A stretch of DNA of 64,000 bases from an uncultured Lachnospiraceae bacterium (GTDB taxonomy: Bacteria; Bacillota; Clostridia; Lachnospirales; Lachnospiraceae), in contig CANRLR010000004.1 in NCBI GenBank assembly GCA_947631505.1, positions 62,001 to 126,000 of the forward strand, given 5' to 3'. Position 1 is the first letter of the stretch; every line of letters begins with the position of its first letter. The notes under the pieces were generated by a model. The model ran no database searches. It was not told where the DNA came from and was given only the letters and a program-made list of their open reading frames with translations. This document shows positions 9,647 to 20,623 of this stretch, piece by piece. The position numbers and the translations under genes are program-made.

Positions 9647-12475
9647 ATGAAGAGAAGTGGAATTAAAAAAATTTTTTCGTTCTGTATCGCGTTTACTATA
9701 GTGATGTCGATGACAGGCGGTTCCCTTAAAGCACAAAATGTTGTAAAAGCACAGGAAACAAAGGGACGTACATTTGTGCATCCGGGTATGATACATACAG
9801 CGGAGGGGTTTGCAAAAATCAAAGCAAACATAGAAAATCAGCTTCAGCCCAATTTAGATACATGGAATGCTCTTTGCTGGGATGGATTTTCGGCAGCAGA
9901 CTGGAACCCGAGACCTCTTGAGACAGTGGTGCGGGGAGGAACGGGGCAGAATTTTGCTCAATTTTATATTGATATCCGAAGAGCGTATCAGAATGCTTTG
10001 ATTTATAGTATAAACGGGGATAGAAGCCATGGAGATGCAGCAGTTCGGATTCTGAATGCATGGGTGACTAATTTGAAAGGGGTTGCAGGAAATGCTGACC
10101 GCTTTCTGGCAGCGGGTATTTATGGCTATGAACTGGCAAATGCGGCGGAACTTATGAGAGATTATCCGGGATTTGACCAGAAGGGAATGGAGAAACTACT
10201 GTTAAATGTTTTTTATCCTTTGAACAATCAGTTCCTTCTCTACCATAATGATGCTCATATTGGCAATTATTGGGCAAACTGGGATTTATGTAATATTGCA
10301 TCAATGACCGCAATCGGTATTTTCTGTGACCGGGAAGATATTTACAATCAGGCATTGAATTATGCTGTTAACGGACTGGGAAATGGCTCCTTATATAACG
10401 CTATGCCTTATGTATATGAGGAGGGGCTGGCACAATGGCAGGAGTCATGCAGGGATCAGGGACACTCTACCTTTGGAGTTGGACTTTGGTCTATGATATG
10501 CGAGATGGCATGGAATCAGGGAGATGATTTGTGGTCCCTGTCCGACAATCGTTTTTTGAAAGCGGCAGAATATGTAGCAAAATACAACTTAGGAGATGAG
10601 GTTCCGTTCTCTGATTATGAATGGAATCAGGGGCAGTCCGGCAAATCCGTTTGGTATAATTCAGGTGTCAGTGAGGCAGGAAGAGGTTCGAACCGTCCGA
10701 TTTATTCCATGATTTACAATCACTATGTAAACCGGCTGGGATTGGAAGCCCCCAATCTTTTGCGTGTATTGAAAAATACAGAGGGAAATTGGAATATTGA
10801 AGGGGCACAGGGAAATGGGGATGAATTGGGTTGGGAGAGCCTGACATTTGCAAATCTGAGTGAACCCGTTGAGAAAAAGGCAGTGCAGGGAGAGTTCCAA
10901 GATGGTATTTACCGGATTCGTTCGGTTCTCACAAATAAATCTTTAGTGGCAAAGGAAAGTGGTGTACTGGCATCAGCAAAAGCAGGTACAAAAGAAGAGG
11001 AATGGTGGACGTTAACGAATTTAGGTGATGGTGAATATCAGATCAAGAATACGGTAACCGGAAAAGTGATACAGGTGGCGGATAACTATTACAGCTATGG
11101 CTCCGGTATCAATACGGCGGAGGATACGGAGGGGTTGAACCAGCGGTTTGCATTTTTGAAAAATGATACGGGAGATTACCGCATCGTGGCATCCGTCAAT
11201 GGATTTGCTGTGGATGTAAAAGACAGCAATACTGCGGATGATGCCGATATCATACAGTGGCGTTATCATTCCGGTACCGGACAGAAATGGGCACTGGAAA
11301 GCAAGACAGAATTAGAAGAAAAGGCAAAGCAGAAAGAGCTGATTGCTTCCTTCTCTTTTGATAATAGTGAAAGTGGATTTTCCAACAGAAATGCGGTAGC
11401 TGTAAAAAACGGTTTGATTGCGATGGTATCAGAATCTAAAGTAGGAAATTCGCTAAAATTGGATGGTGCCGGTTATTTGAAAGTTACAGATAAAAAGGGC
11501 AGGCCGTTGTTAAGCGGATATGAGGAGCTTACAATTTCCTATTGGAGCAAGATAGCGGATGAATCGGCAGCAAACTGGGCCTTTTTTGCTTCGGGAACGG
11601 ACTATGCACAAATTTTTCTACAGGAGAATTATCTTGGCATTATACAGCAGAATCAAAAAGTGAATGCACAGAGGTACTTGAATTCGGGAGAGCGGCCATC
11701 CGATATAACAGGAGATGTAAAAGCAAATACATGGAATTTTATTACGGTCTCTTACGGAAAGGATAAGACGGTATTGTATGTAAACGGTCAGAAGGTGCAG
11801 GAAGCAGAAAGTGCTTATTCAATTTCGGATATTTTGGCGATGAACGGTGTATTCTATATTGGAAAGGCGAACTGGGGGACCGGAGAATTTTACAAAGGAT
11901 ATCTGGATGAATTTTCGATATACAGCTATGCACTGGATGAAGAACAATCGTCAGAAATATATAAAAATGCTGTGGCGGCAGCAGAGAAGCGGGAAAATGA
12001 GAAACCGTCAACAACAGGCGGTGGCAGCAATGCCGGGACAGCGACCCAGAAGAAGATTAAGAAAAATGCCGTATATACCATTGGTAATTATCAATATAAA
12101 ATAACAAAGGCTTCTCTTGACGGAACGGGAACAGTAAAACTCAACGGTTTAAAGAAACGGAATGGGAAAAGCATGACGGTAAAGGATGCCGTTACGATTC
12201 AGGGTGTCAAATTCAGAGTAACAGCTATTGGTGCAAAGGCTTGTCAAAAATGTAAGAAACTGAAAAAGGTAACAATAGGAAAAAATGTTACTACGATTGG
12301 AAGCAAGGCATTTTATCAGTGTAAGAAGCTTAAAAACATAACAATAAAATCGAAGAAACTGAAAAAAGTGTCCAAGACTGCCTTTTTAAAAATCCACAAA
12401 AAAGCAGTAGTAAAAGTGCCGAAAGGGAAAAAGAAAGCATACAGAAAAAAGATTAAGAAAGTGAAAGTAAAGTAA
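9647..12475 (+). CDS. Secreted multidomain alginate-lyase-family protein with ricin-like, LamG-like and LRR regions
   Basis: The 942-aa protein starts with a signal peptide (MKRSGIKKIFSFCIAFTI and following). Residues about 35-390 resemble the alginate lyase (PF05426-type) alpha/alpha-toroid, with HPGMIHTAEGFAKIKA, an NYWANWDLCN segment and SCRDQGHSTFGVGL. Then come a ricin-type lectin region (about 420-560), a LamG/concanavalin-like region (about 570-770), and a BspA-like leucine-rich C-terminus ending in a lysine-rich tail. The start at 9647 follows AGGAGGCGAGGGG; a TTG 21 bases earlier is open but poorly placed. It probably acts on an external uronic-acid-containing glycan; the actual substrate is not visible. 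No cell-wall sorting signal was seen. Confidence 0.8.
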   Translation: MKRSGIKKIFSFCIAFTIVMSMTGGSLKAQNVVKAQETKGRTFVHPGMIHTAEGFAKIKANIENQLQPNLDTWNALCWDGFSAADWNPRPLETVVRGGTGQNFAQFYIDIRRAYQNALIYSINGDRSHGDAAVRILNAWVTNLKGVAGNADRFLAAGIYGYELANAAELMRDYPGFDQKGMEKLLLNVFYPLNNQFLLYHNDAHIGNYWANWDLCNIASMTAIGIFCDREDIYNQALNYAVNGLGNGSLYNAMPYVYEEGLAQWQESCRDQGHSTFGVGLWSMICEMAWNQGDDLWSLSDNRFLKAAEYVAKYNLGDEVPFSDYEWNQGQSGKSVWYNSGVSEAGRGSNRPIYSMIYNHYVNRLGLEAPNLLRVLKNTEGNWNIEGAQGNGDELGWESLTFANLSEPVEKKAVQGEFQDGIYRIRSVLTNKSLVAKESGVLASAKAGTKEEEWWTLTNLGDGEYQIKNTVTGKVIQVADNYYSYGSGINTAEDTEGLNQRFAFLKNDTGDYRIVASVNGFAVDVKDSNTADDADIIQWRYHSGTGQKWALESKTELEEKAKQKELIASFSFDNSESGFSNRNAVAVKNGLIAMVSESKVGNSLKLDGAGYLKVTDKKGRPLLSGYEELTISYWSKIADESAANWAFFASGTDYAQIFLQENYLGIIQQNQKVNAQRYLNSGERPSDITGDVKANTWNFITVSYGKDKTVLYVNGQKVQEAESAYSISDILAMNGVFYIGKANWGTGEFYKGYLDEFSIYSYALDEEQSSEIYKNAVAAAEKRENEKPSTTGGGSNAGTATQKKIKKNAVYTIGNYQYKITKASLDGTGTVKLNGLKKRNGKSMTVKDAVTIQGVKFRVTAIGAKACQKCKKLKKVTIGKNVTTIGSKAFYQCKKLKNITIKSKKLKKVSKTAFLKIHKKAVVKVPKGKKKAYRKKIKKVKVK

Positions 12476-12495
12476 CTAGAATAAGGAGTAAGACA

Positions 12496-13071
12496 ATGTA
12501 CTTAATTGTAGGACTTGGAAATCCCGGCATGGAATATGCCGCCACCCGTCACAATATAGGATTCGATATGGTGACATATTTGAGTGACAGATACCAGATA
12601 CCACTGCGGAGCAGAGAGGGAAAGGCTATCGTGGGAAAGGGAATAATGGAAGGGAAAAAGGTGATGCTGGCACAGCCACAGACGTTTATGAATCTCAGCG
12701 GAGAAAGTGTCCGGGCTTTGATGGACTACTATAAACTAAGGGCAGAAGATTTAATTGTTATTTATGATGATATTAGTCTGGATGTGGGACAGATCCGCGT
12801 CCGGCCCAAGGGGAGTGCCGGGGGGCATAATGGTATCAAAAATATTATCCAGCACATTGGCACGCAGGAATTTAACCGGATTAAAATCGGTGTAGGGGCA
12901 AAGCCGGAGGGCGGTGATCTGGTAAAGCATGTTCTGGGACGGTTCTCCAAAGGAGAAGATGGGATGCTCCGGGAAGTTTTTGCTCTGGCAAAGGATGCTG
13001 TTGTCACAATTATGACGGAAGACGTTTCGGCAGCGATGAACTTGGTAAATGGAACGCGGATTGAGATATAA
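12496..13071 (+). CDS. pth: Peptidyl-tRNA hydrolase
   Basis: Pth releases tRNA from stalled peptidyl-tRNA. The 191-aa sequence has the family start IVGLGNPGMEYAATRHNIGF, including the catalytic His in TRHN, and the LAQPQTFMNLSGESV and GSAGGHNGIKNI motifs. Length is normal. It lies just upstream of mfd, a common arrangement in Firmicutes. Confidence 0.96.
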   Translation: MYLIVGLGNPGMEYAATRHNIGFDMVTYLSDRYQIPLRSREGKAIVGKGIMEGKKVMLAQPQTFMNLSGESVRALMDYYKLRAEDLIVIYDDISLDVGQIRVRPKGSAGGHNGIKNIIQHIGTQEFNRIKIGVGAKPEGGDLVKHVLGRFSKGEDGMLREVFALAKDAVVTIMTEDVSAAMNLVNGTRIEI

Positions 13072-13109
13072 ATAGAAGTGACAGCGACTTGAATCAGAAT
13101 GAGGGAAAT

Positions 13110-16100
13110 ATGAAGACATTATTAGCGCCATTAAACGAATTAGAAGAGTTCACACAATTAAAGCTTGCTGTGGATAAAGGAAATACACCCGTAGAAGTCA
13201 TAGGCGGAATTGATACTGAAAAATGTCATCTGATCTATGGGCTGCAGGAATGCAGTGATATTCGGCTTATTATTACCCATAACGAAATTCGGGCGAAGGA
13301 AATTATGGAAGATTACCGGATGTATGACAGACAGGTGATGTACTATCCGGCCAAGGATTTAATTTTTTATAGTGCGGATGTTCATGGTCAGGCAATTGTA
13401 AGAGAGCGTTTGAAAGTAATTAAAGCAATTATGGAAGAACAGTATCCTCTGACAATTGTTACAACAATTGATGCCGGTATGGATTATTGCCTTCCGCTTC
13501 AGCGTTATCAGGAGAAAAGGATTCTCATTCGGGAAGGGGATGAGCTGAATCTTACAAAGATACAGGAACAGCTGGCTGAAATGGGATACGAGCATACAGC
13601 ACAGGTGGACAGAGAGGGAGAATTCTCGGTGCGTGGAGGAATTTTAGATATTTTTCCGCTGACGGAAGAATCACCTGTCCGCATTGACTTGTGGGATACC
13701 GAAGTGGATACGATTCGTAGTATTGACGTGGAGAGCCAGCGCTCTGTGGAAAATTTGGAAAAGGTAGAAATTTATCCGGCGATGGAGATTTTCATGACAA
13801 AGGATGAGGCAGCTGCAGGACTTCATGCGATTGGCAAAGAGATGGAGAACTGTGTGACAGAATTAAAGAAACAGGGAAAGAAAGAAGAGGCGGCAAGACT
13901 GCGTCAGAATGTAGAAAATTTCAGGGAGACCTTTGAAGCGTATCACGGTATGGTGAATCTGGAAAGTTATATCGGTTATTTTACAAAATCCGAAGAAACC
14001 GGTTCCTTTTTTGATTATTTGAATGGGAAAAGCGTGTGTGTGTTCTTGGATGAGCCGAATCGTATTACAGAAAAGGCAGAAGCGGTAGAATATGAGTTCC
14101 GGGAGAGTATGTCGGGACGTTTGGAAAAGGGCTATATTCTGCCGAAGCAGATGGATGTACTGTATTCCCTGCCACAGCTGCTGGCTAAGCTGCAGCAGTA
14201 TCCTCTTGTGCTGTTATCGACGCTGGATGCAGCAATGAAGGATGTGGTGACCAAGAGGAAATTCTACATACAAGTTCAATCTTCCCCTTCCTATAATAAT
14301 AATTTTTCTTTACTGGCAAAGGATATTCAGAAGCTAAAAAAGCAGCAATACCGAGTCCTTTTGGTTTCTGCTTCGGAAACAAGGGGACGGCGGCTCTGTG
14401 AAGACCTGATGGACTTTGACATTCCCGCCTTTTACAATGGCAAAATGGAGCATGAATTGCAGCCGGGAGAGGTTATGGTAACAAGGGGCAGTGTGCGGAG
14501 AGGGTTTGAATATCCGGGACTTCGTTTTGTTGTTGTGACGGAAAGCGATATATTTGGCGGACTGAAAAAGAAAAAGCGGAAAAAGGTAAAACGATACGAA
14601 GGTGCGGCGATTCACAGCTTTCAGGATTTGAAGATAGGGGATTATGTCGTACATGAAAATCATGGACTTGGGATTTATCAGGGAATTGAAAAAATTGAAG
14701 TGGACCATATTACAAAAGATTATTTAAAAGTGGCATATGCAGCCGGAAGTAATCTCTATGTGCCTGCCACTTCTCTGGAGGTGCTGCAAAAATATGCCGG
14801 GAGTGATGCCAAAGTACCGAAATTAAATAAACTGAATTCTCCCGAATGGAAAAAAACGAAATCGCGTGTTAAGGGGGCGGTGCAGGAAATTGCTTCTGAA
14901 CTGGTAGATCTGTATGCCAAACGACAGGCGAAGCAAGGGTATTCCTTTGAAAAGGACACTGTTTGGCAAAAGGAATTTGAAGAGCTTTTTCCCTATGAGG
15001 AAACGGATGACCAGTTAAAAGCGATAGAGGCAACCAAACTGGATATGGAAAGCCGGAAAATTATGGACCGGCTCATATGCGGCGATGTGGGATATGGTAA
15101 GACGGAAATTGCGATTCGGGCGGCGTTTAAAGCTGTGATGAGCGGGAAACAAGTGGCATTTTTAGTTCCTACTACAATACTGGCAGGACAGCACTACAAC
15201 ACCTTTGTCCAGCGGATGAAGGATTATGGTGTCAACGTGGAACTGCTCTGTCGTCTGCGTACTCCATCGGAGCAGAAGAAAACAATAGAGGGGGTTCGGA
15301 AAGGAAGCGTTGATATTGTTGTAGGTACCCACCGCTTGCTGGGGAAAGATATTTCTTACAAAAATCTTGGACTTCTGATTGTGGATGAGGAACAGCGCTT
15401 TGGTGTAACACACAAGGAGAAATTAAAACAAGTAAAAAATGATATTGATGTTCTGACATTAACGGCAACACCAATCCCCAGAACACTCCATATGAGTCTG
15501 GTGGGAATCCGGGATATGAGTGTCCTGGAAGAACCTCCGGTGGACCGTATGCCGATTCAGACTTTTGTCATGGAGAAGAATGAAGAGATTGTCCGGGAGG
15601 CAATTATTCGTGAAATCAGCCGGGGAGGTCAGGTGTACTATGTTTATAACCGTGTGGGGAATATGGATATTGTTACGAATGAGATTGCAAAGCTGGTACC
15701 AGAGGCTGTGGTGGCATATGCCCATGGTCAGATGAACGAACGGGAACTGGAAAGAACGATGTTCCGATTTGTGGAAGGTGAAATTGATGTATTGGTAGCC
15801 ACTACCATTGTGGAGACAGGGCTGGATATTCCGAATGTGAATACTATTATGATTGAGGATGCAGACCGTTTGGGACTCTCCCAGCTGTACCAGCTCCGGG
15901 GAAGAGTCGGAAGAAGCAACCGGACAGCATATGCTTTCCTTATGTACAAGCGGGACAAAATGTTAAAGGAAGTAGCAGAAAAACGGCTGGCCGCCATTAA
16001 GGAATTTACGGAACTCGGTTCGGGCTTTCGCATATCTATGAGAGATTTGGAAATACGGGGGGCCGGAAATCTTCTAGGGGCAAGCCAGCACGGGCATATG

Positions 16101-16679
16101 GAAGCAGTCGGATATGATTTGTATTGCAAGATGCTGAATGAGGCCGTAAAAAAACTCAAAGGTGAAATAGTAGAGACCGAGGAGTTTGAAACCAGTGTTG
16201 ATATAAAGGTTGACGCCTTTATTCCCGTCGGTTATATTAAGAATGAATTGCAAAAACTGGATGTGTACAAAAGAATTGCAGAAATTGAAACGGAAGAAGA
16301 AAAGCAGGATATGATCGACGAGCTGGTGGACCGTTTTGGGGAGCCGCCGAAGAGTGTCATGAATTTGCTGGCGATTGCTCTTTTAAAAGCAAAGGCACAT
16401 AAGGCTTACATTACCGAAATTGCCAGTAAAAAGGACAAATTACGATTTCTGATTTATCCGAAAGCACCAGTGAATCCGGCAGGGATACCAAAGCTGGTGG
16501 CAGAAATGGGAAGAAAATTAAAGTTTGTCACCGAATCGATTCCGTATTTTCTCTATGAACCGGAGGGAAATCTTTTATCAGAAGCAGAGAAAATAGTAGA
16601 CAGGATTGCTGATCTAGGTGTACAAAAAGATGGAGAGGAAAAGAAAGAAGATTTGAAGAACACAGGAGGTAACGAATGA
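13110..16679 (+). CDS. mfd: Transcription-repair coupling factor
   Basis: Mfd removes RNA polymerase stalled at DNA damage and recruits UvrA. The protein (1189 aa from the ATG at 13110, which has GAGGGA upstream; a TTG 21 bases earlier is also open) shows the UvrB-like N-terminal module, the RNA polymerase-interacting region ([14 protein letters not shown]), and the RecG-like translocase with Walker [10 protein letters not shown], the DEEQRFG box and the [10 protein letters not shown] motif III. The C-terminal TRCF domain is present. Its stop overlaps the next start by 4 bp. Confidence 0.96.
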   Translation: MKTLLAPLNELEEFTQLKLAVDKGNTPVEVIGGIDTEKCHLIYGLQECSDIRLIITHNEIRAKEIMEDYRMYDRQVMYYPAKDLIFYSADVHGQAIVRERLKVIKAIMEEQYPLTIVTTIDAGMDYCLPLQRYQEKRILIREGDELNLTKIQEQLAEMGYEHTAQVDREGEFSVRGGILDIFPLTEESPVRIDLWDTEVDTIRSIDVESQRSVENLEKVEIYPAMEIFMTKDEAAAGLHAIGKEMENCVTELKKQGKKEEAARLRQNVENFRETFEAYHGMVNLESYIGYFTKSEETGSFFDYLNGKSVCVFLDEPNRITEKAEAVEYEFRESMSGRLEKGYILPKQMDVLYSLPQLLAKLQQYPLVLLSTLDAAMKDVVTKRKFYIQVQSSPSYNNNFSLLAKDIQKLKKQQYRVLLVSASETRGRRLCEDLMDFDIPAFYNGKMEHELQPGEVMVTRGSVRRGFEYPGLRFVVVTESDIFGGLKKKKRKKVKRYEGAAIHSFQDLKIGDYVVHENHGLGIYQGIEKIEVDHITKDYLKVAYAAGSNLYVPATSLEVLQKYAGSDAKVPKLNKLNSPEWKKTKSRVKGAVQEIASELVDLYAKRQAKQGYSFEKDTVWQKEFEELFPYEETDDQLKAIEATKLDMESRKIMDRLICGDVGYGKTEIAIRAAFKAVMSGKQVAFLVPTTILAGQHYNTFVQRMKDYGVNVELLCRLRTPSEQKKTIEGVRKGSVDIVVGTHRLLGKDISYKNLGLLIVDEEQRFGVTHKEKLKQVKNDIDVLTLTATPIPRTLHMSLVGIRDMSVLEEPPVDRMPIQTFVMEKNEEIVREAIIREISRGGQVYYVYNRVGNMDIVTNEIAKLVPEAVVAYAHGQMNERELERTMFRFVEGEIDVLVATTIVETGLDIPNVNTIMIEDADRLGLSQLYQLRGRVGRSNRTAYAFLMYKRDKMLKEVAEKRLAAIKEFTELGSGFRISMRDLEIRGAGNLLGASQHGHMEAVGYDLYCKMLNEAVKKLKGEIVETEEFETSVDIKVDAFIPVGYIKNELQKLDVYKRIAEIETEEEKQDMIDELVDRFGEPPKSVMNLLAIALLKAKAHKAYITEIASKKDKLRFLIYPKAPVNPAGIPKLVAEMGRKLKFVTESIPYFLYEPEGNLLSEAEKIVDRIADLGVQKDGEEKKEDLKNTGGNE

Positions 16680-17653
16680 AGCGAAAAGTATTGGTATGGA
16701 TTCTCAGTATGGCACTGGCATCGGGACTTACCGCATGCGGTGGTGGGGAAGCCGTCGGTGAAACAACGGCACAGTCAGAAAGTGCAGCATCTGTTAATAA
16801 CGGCACATTGCAGGCGGATTCTACTACGATTTCAGTCGGGAAGACAACGGTTCCCTATAGTGAATACAAGGTATATTACTATTTTATGAAAAAACAATAT
16901 GAGGATGTATTGACTGAAAGTGTCTGGAGCCAGAACGGCGGTACTGACCGAACGATTGGTCAAGATGCGGTGGAGGATGTTGTACGGCTGATTATTCAGG
17001 TGAAGATAATCTGTAAAGCGGCTGCTGTTGAGGGAGTAACTTTGGCGGCGGATGAGAAAGAAGAAGCGGATTTTAATGCCAAAAAGTATTTAGAGGGTAT
17101 CCCGGATGAAGTGCAGCAGGCAAACAATATGAGCGTGCCGCTCTTGACACAGATTTTTGAGGAAAATAAACTGGCGGAGAAGATGTATCAGGTAGTGACG
17201 GGGAAAGTGGATGTGAATGTATCAGAGCAGGATTCACAGGCTGCGAAAGTGCAATTGATTTATTTGAAAGCTTCTGCACAGGATAAAGAACAGGTAAAGG
17301 AAAAGGCACAGCAGTTATGTCAGCAGGCAAAAAATTCGGTAACTAGTTTTTATCCTCTGGCAAAGGCGAATACACAGGGGGATGAAATTGAGTGTCTGGT
17401 GGGGCGAATGGATAACAGGACAAATTTAGTTAATACGGTTCTGGGACTGAAGAAATATGCCGTGTCCGATGTAATTGAAGAAAAAGATGGGTTTTATATT
17501 GCCTATATGCTGCAGACACCGGACAAGGATATCAATGAAGCTTACAAAAACGAAGTGGTAAGCGAACGACAGACCAATGCTTTTAAAGAAGCATATAAAA
17601 AATGGTCAGAACAGTATGATGTAAAGGTCAGCAAATCGTTGCTGGTAAAATAG
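16676..17653 (+). CDS. Lipoprotein of the PrsA/SurA foldase family
   Basis: The 325-aa protein begins with a lipoprotein signal whose lipobox is LTAC, so it should be anchored outside the membrane. The body resembles PrsA/SurA-type peptidyl-prolyl isomerase chaperones: a helical N-terminal lobe, a parvulin-like segment (KVQLIYLKASAQDKEQV to FYIAYMLQTP) and a C-terminal helix. The PPIase core is divergent, and catalytic activity is uncertain. It is translationally coupled to mfd by ATGA, as in other Clostridia where pth-mfd-foldase is a frequent run. Confidence 0.78.
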   Translation: MKRKVLVWILSMALASGLTACGGGEAVGETTAQSESAASVNNGTLQADSTTISVGKTTVPYSEYKVYYYFMKKQYEDVLTESVWSQNGGTDRTIGQDAVEDVVRLIIQVKIICKAAAVEGVTLAADEKEEADFNAKKYLEGIPDEVQQANNMSVPLLTQIFEENKLAEKMYQVVTGKVDVNVSEQDSQAAKVQLIYLKASAQDKEQVKEKAQQLCQQAKNSVTSFYPLAKANTQGDEIECLVGRMDNRTNLVNTVLGLKKYAVSDVIEEKDGFYIAYMLQTPDKDINEAYKNEVVSERQTNAFKEAYKKWSEQYDVKVSKSLLVK

Positions 17654-17711
17654 CGGGATGATTTTAAAATCGAAAAATTTTGAGAAAGAAAAAGGGAAAA
17701 GAGGGACATTT

Positions 17712-19217
17712 ATGAAACGAAGCAGTGGGATATTGATGCCGGTTTTTAGTTTGCCATCGGAATACGGAATCGGGTGCATGGATGAAGCTGCCTATGATTT
17801 TGTAGATAAATTGGCAAGGGCGGGACAGAGCTATTGGCAGGTTCTTCCCATGGGACCGACCGGATACGGGGATTCCCCTTATCAATCTTTTAGTACTTTT
17901 GCAGGAAATCCTTATTTTATTTCGTTGGGGGAATTTGTTGAAAAAGGGTATCTTTCCAAAGAGGAGTGCCGGGAAGCATGCCGGGGAATGGGAAACGGAC
18001 AAATTGCTTATGGTCAGCTTTTTCAAACCCGTCTGGGATTGCTGGGAAAAGCCTATTCCTGTTGTAAGGATGAACTGAAAAGGAATGCCGGCTTTCAGAC
18101 ATACCAGAAAGAGAATCATTTTTGGTTACAGGAATACGGTCTTTTTATGGCTTTGAAAGAGAAGTTTGGCGGCAGGGGCTATCAGGAGTGGGAAGGTGAG
18201 AAAATACGCCGTCATGAAGAGGACGCATATCAACAATATATGGTGGAATTGGAAGACAGAGTCAATTTTTATTGTTTCCTTCAGTGGACCTTTGACCGGC
18301 AGTGGAAAAAATTAAAAACGTATGCGAACGACCACGGTATAAAAATAATCGGGGATATTCCGATCTATGTATCTCCGGATAGTGCCGATGTGTGGGGAAG
18401 CCCGGAGTTATTCCAAATCGATGAAGGGGGAAAACCGATTGGTGTGGCAGGATGTCCTCCGGATGCCTTTTCTGCCACGGGACAGTTATGGGGAAATCCG
18501 CTCTATCGATGGGAAGAACATAAAAAAAACGGTTACGAGTGGTGGCTGAAACGAATTCAGAAATGCTTTGAATGGTATGATGTCGTCCGTATTGACCATT
18601 TTCGTGGTTTTGATGAATACTATTCGATTCCGTATGGGGATAAGACAGCAGAACATGGGAAGTGGATGCCGGGGCCGGGAATGGATTTATTCCTTGCCTT
18701 GAAAAAAGAATTGGGAGAGCTTCCGATCATTGCAGAAGATTTAGGTTTTTTGACAGATTCTGTCAGGAAATTGTTAAAGGATTCCGGTTTTCCGGGGATG
18801 AAGGTACTGCAATTTGCTTTTGACGAGAGAGAGAGCAGTGATTATCTGCCATATCATTATGAGAGGAATTCCGTTGTGTATACAGGGACTCATGACAATA
18901 ATACAACGAGAGGCTGGTTAAAAGAGAGTTCAAAGGCAGATAAAGATGTGGCAGTACGGTATATGGGAGCTGGCAGATACGCATCGGATAAGACATTGAC
19001 AAAGGGAATGATTCTTCTTGCCATGAACAGTGTGTCAGACCTTTGTATAATTCCTATGCAGGATTATTTATGCCTGTCTCAGAGGGCGAGAATCAATACG
19101 CCGTCAACGCTCGGCAATAACTGGACATGGCGAATGAAACAGGATGCCTTTCATGACAACTTGTGCGAAAAAATCCGCCGGATAACAAAATTATCCGGGC
19201 GGCTTCCCGCAGAATAA
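17712..19217 (+). CDS. malQ: 4-alpha-glucanotransferase (amylomaltase)
   Basis: MalQ transfers glucan chains between 1,4-alpha-glucans (GH77), linking maltodextrin and glycogen metabolism; the glgCD genes are nearby. The GH77 acidic residues are visible in VRIDHFRGF (nucleophile Asp), PIIAEDLG (acid/base Glu) and YTGTHDNNT (Asp). The N-terminal signature LPSEYGIG and the GDSPYQSFSTFAGNPY loop fit. The start at 17712 has GAGGGA upstream; an in-frame ATG 54 bases earlier is less convincing. The 501-aa length is normal. Confidence 0.94.
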   Translation: MKRSSGILMPVFSLPSEYGIGCMDEAAYDFVDKLARAGQSYWQVLPMGPTGYGDSPYQSFSTFAGNPYFISLGEFVEKGYLSKEECREACRGMGNGQIAYGQLFQTRLGLLGKAYSCCKDELKRNAGFQTYQKENHFWLQEYGLFMALKEKFGGRGYQEWEGEKIRRHEEDAYQQYMVELEDRVNFYCFLQWTFDRQWKKLKTYANDHGIKIIGDIPIYVSPDSADVWGSPELFQIDEGGKPIGVAGCPPDAFSATGQLWGNPLYRWEEHKKNGYEWWLKRIQKCFEWYDVVRIDHFRGFDEYYSIPYGDKTAEHGKWMPGPGMDLFLALKKELGELPIIAEDLGFLTDSVRKLLKDSGFPGMKVLQFAFDERESSDYLPYHYERNSVVYTGTHDNNTTRGWLKESSKADKDVAVRYMGAGRYASDKTLTKGMILLAMNSVSDLCIIPMQDYLCLSQRARINTPSTLGNNWTWRMKQDAFHDNLCEKIRRITKLSGRLPAE

Positions 19218-19233
19218 ATCATTGTTTCAACTC

Positions 19234-20370
19234 CTATAGAATAATCGGGGAGTGCTGGAATTCATTTGGCAGGGCAATGTTGTATTTGCGACACCAAATC
19301 TGGCGGTATAGATCTGCTGCCAGTAGATCTTGTTTGAATAAGTCCGTTTCTTTGGCGGAAAGATTTTTTATGTCCGTCGCAAGCCGGGAAAGAATATGGA
19401 AAGAGGTGGCGTGTGATTCCTCTCGCAACAGGACACCGGCCTCTTTTTTCATGCCTAGAAGCCGTAAGTATGGCATTGTGTCCTCCGTGTCTTTGATATG
19501 AAGAAGGCATTGCAGCATACTCCGGCGAATCCGTCCCACGGTATAGTTCTTAGACTGGCACTGGGAAACAAAATCTTCTGCATGACAGTAATGGTCCAGC
19601 AGACTCTTTATCCGGTCTGCTAAATCCGGGGAGATGTCTTTGTATTGTTCTAGATGTTCTTCAATGTGCAGAGCATACCCGATTACATCCGAAAAATCAT
19701 TGAGGGTAAGATGCTGTTCGTTGCTTTCATATATTTCTTTTCTTAAAGCAGTGGCAGACGGATAGTCTGCATTTGTATCGTTGCTATCCTCATGGTAACC
19801 AAGTCCGAGACGTTTGACGGTATGAGGAATAATGTTCGAGGAAAATTTTTGTAAAGCAAGGCAGTATTGTATGCCAAGGACATTGTTCGGCTTATCCAGC
19901 AGATGCTCAGGACAATGGCTTATTGTCTGTAAGGCGGCTTCCTGAGCAGCAGGATAAGGTTGTCCGGATCTGAGGCAGGCTTTCAGACTGTCCGTATATT
20001 CTTCGGTTTCTGTGAACAGGGTCGCTGCCGCCTTTTGCAGTAAGGTCAGATCCCCGCATTCACTGCCAAAGCATACATCGGTAATAAAGCCCAGTGATTG
20101 CAGGGCAAGTATACCACCTGTGGCAAAATCTCCGGCACTGGACAGACCGAAACGGACGGGGAGTTCAAAAACCATATCAGAACCTCCCGCCAATGCCATC
20201 CGGGTCCGTGTATACTTATCCAGAACAGCCGGTTCCCCCCGCTGCATAAAATCACCGTTCATAATACTGACAACATAATCCGCACCAGTCATTTCTTTCG
20301 CCTGTTTTAGTAAATAGGCATGACCATCGTGAAATGGATTATATTCACAAATAACTCCTACAACTCTCAT
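19234..20370 (-). CDS. tmcAL: tRNA(Met) cytidine acetate ligase
   Basis: The 378-aa protein is a YlbM/TmcAL nucleotidyltransferase-fold enzyme that makes N4-acetylcytidine at the wobble base of elongator tRNA-Met using acetate and ATP. The N-terminal motif GVICEYNPFHDGHAYLL contains the HxGH nucleotidyltransferase signature, and SIMNGDFMQRGEPAV follows. GGAGG lies upstream of the ATG. It is convergent with malQ, with 16 bp between the stops. Confidence 0.92.
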   Translation of the reverse strand: MRVVGVICEYNPFHDGHAYLLKQAKEMTGADYVVSIMNGDFMQRGEPAVLDKYTRTRMALAGGSDMVFELPVRFGLSSAGDFATGGILALQSLGFITDVCFGSECGDLTLLQKAAATLFTETEEYTDSLKACLRSGQPYPAAQEAALQTISHCPEHLLDKPNNVLGIQYCLALQKFSSNIIPHTVKRLGLGYHEDSNDTNADYPSATALRKEIYESNEQHLTLNDFSDVIGYALHIEEHLEQYKDISPDLADRIKSLLDHYCHAEDFVSQCQSKNYTVGRIRRSMLQCLLHIKDTEDTMPYLRLLGMKKEAGVLLREESHATSFHILSRLATDIKNLSAKETDLFKQDLLAADLYRQIWCRKYNIALPNEFQHSPIIL

Positions 20371-20414
20371 AATAAACCTCCAATCCGTTCATAGCGGTAA
20401 GTATAATAATTCTA

Positions 20415-20443
20415 ATTATAAAGGATTGTGCAATAAAATTCAA
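20415..20443 (-). promoter_or_regulatory. tmcAL promoter
   Basis: Minus strand TTGAAT, 17 bp, TATAAT, about 45 bp upstream of the tmcAL ATG. Confidence 0.55.
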
Positions 20444-20520
20444 TAATTGATGAACTGTTTGTATCAGGAAATTGCTGGCGGGCATTTTTTTGAGAAATGT
20501 GGATTCACAAAAAAATGGAA

Positions 20521-20549
20521 TTGCCACAGAGCGTATTTTTTAGTATAAT
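20521..20549 (+). promoter_or_regulatory. Promoter of the HPt/FapA/HD-GYP cluster
   Basis: TTGCCA, 17 bp, TATAAT, about 75 bp before the HPt start. Confidence 0.7.
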
Positions 20550-20623
20550 GTAAATAATGATGTTATAAAAACAGATATTATGATGAAACGGAATGGCGTG
20601 AACGTTTCGGAATGGAGGAGAAA

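Noticed and set aside
19175-19202. Hairpin CCGCCGGATAA / TTATCCGGGCGG as a terminator
   Set aside because: It lies inside the malQ coding end and no T-run follows. It may pause transcription but is not a convincing terminator.
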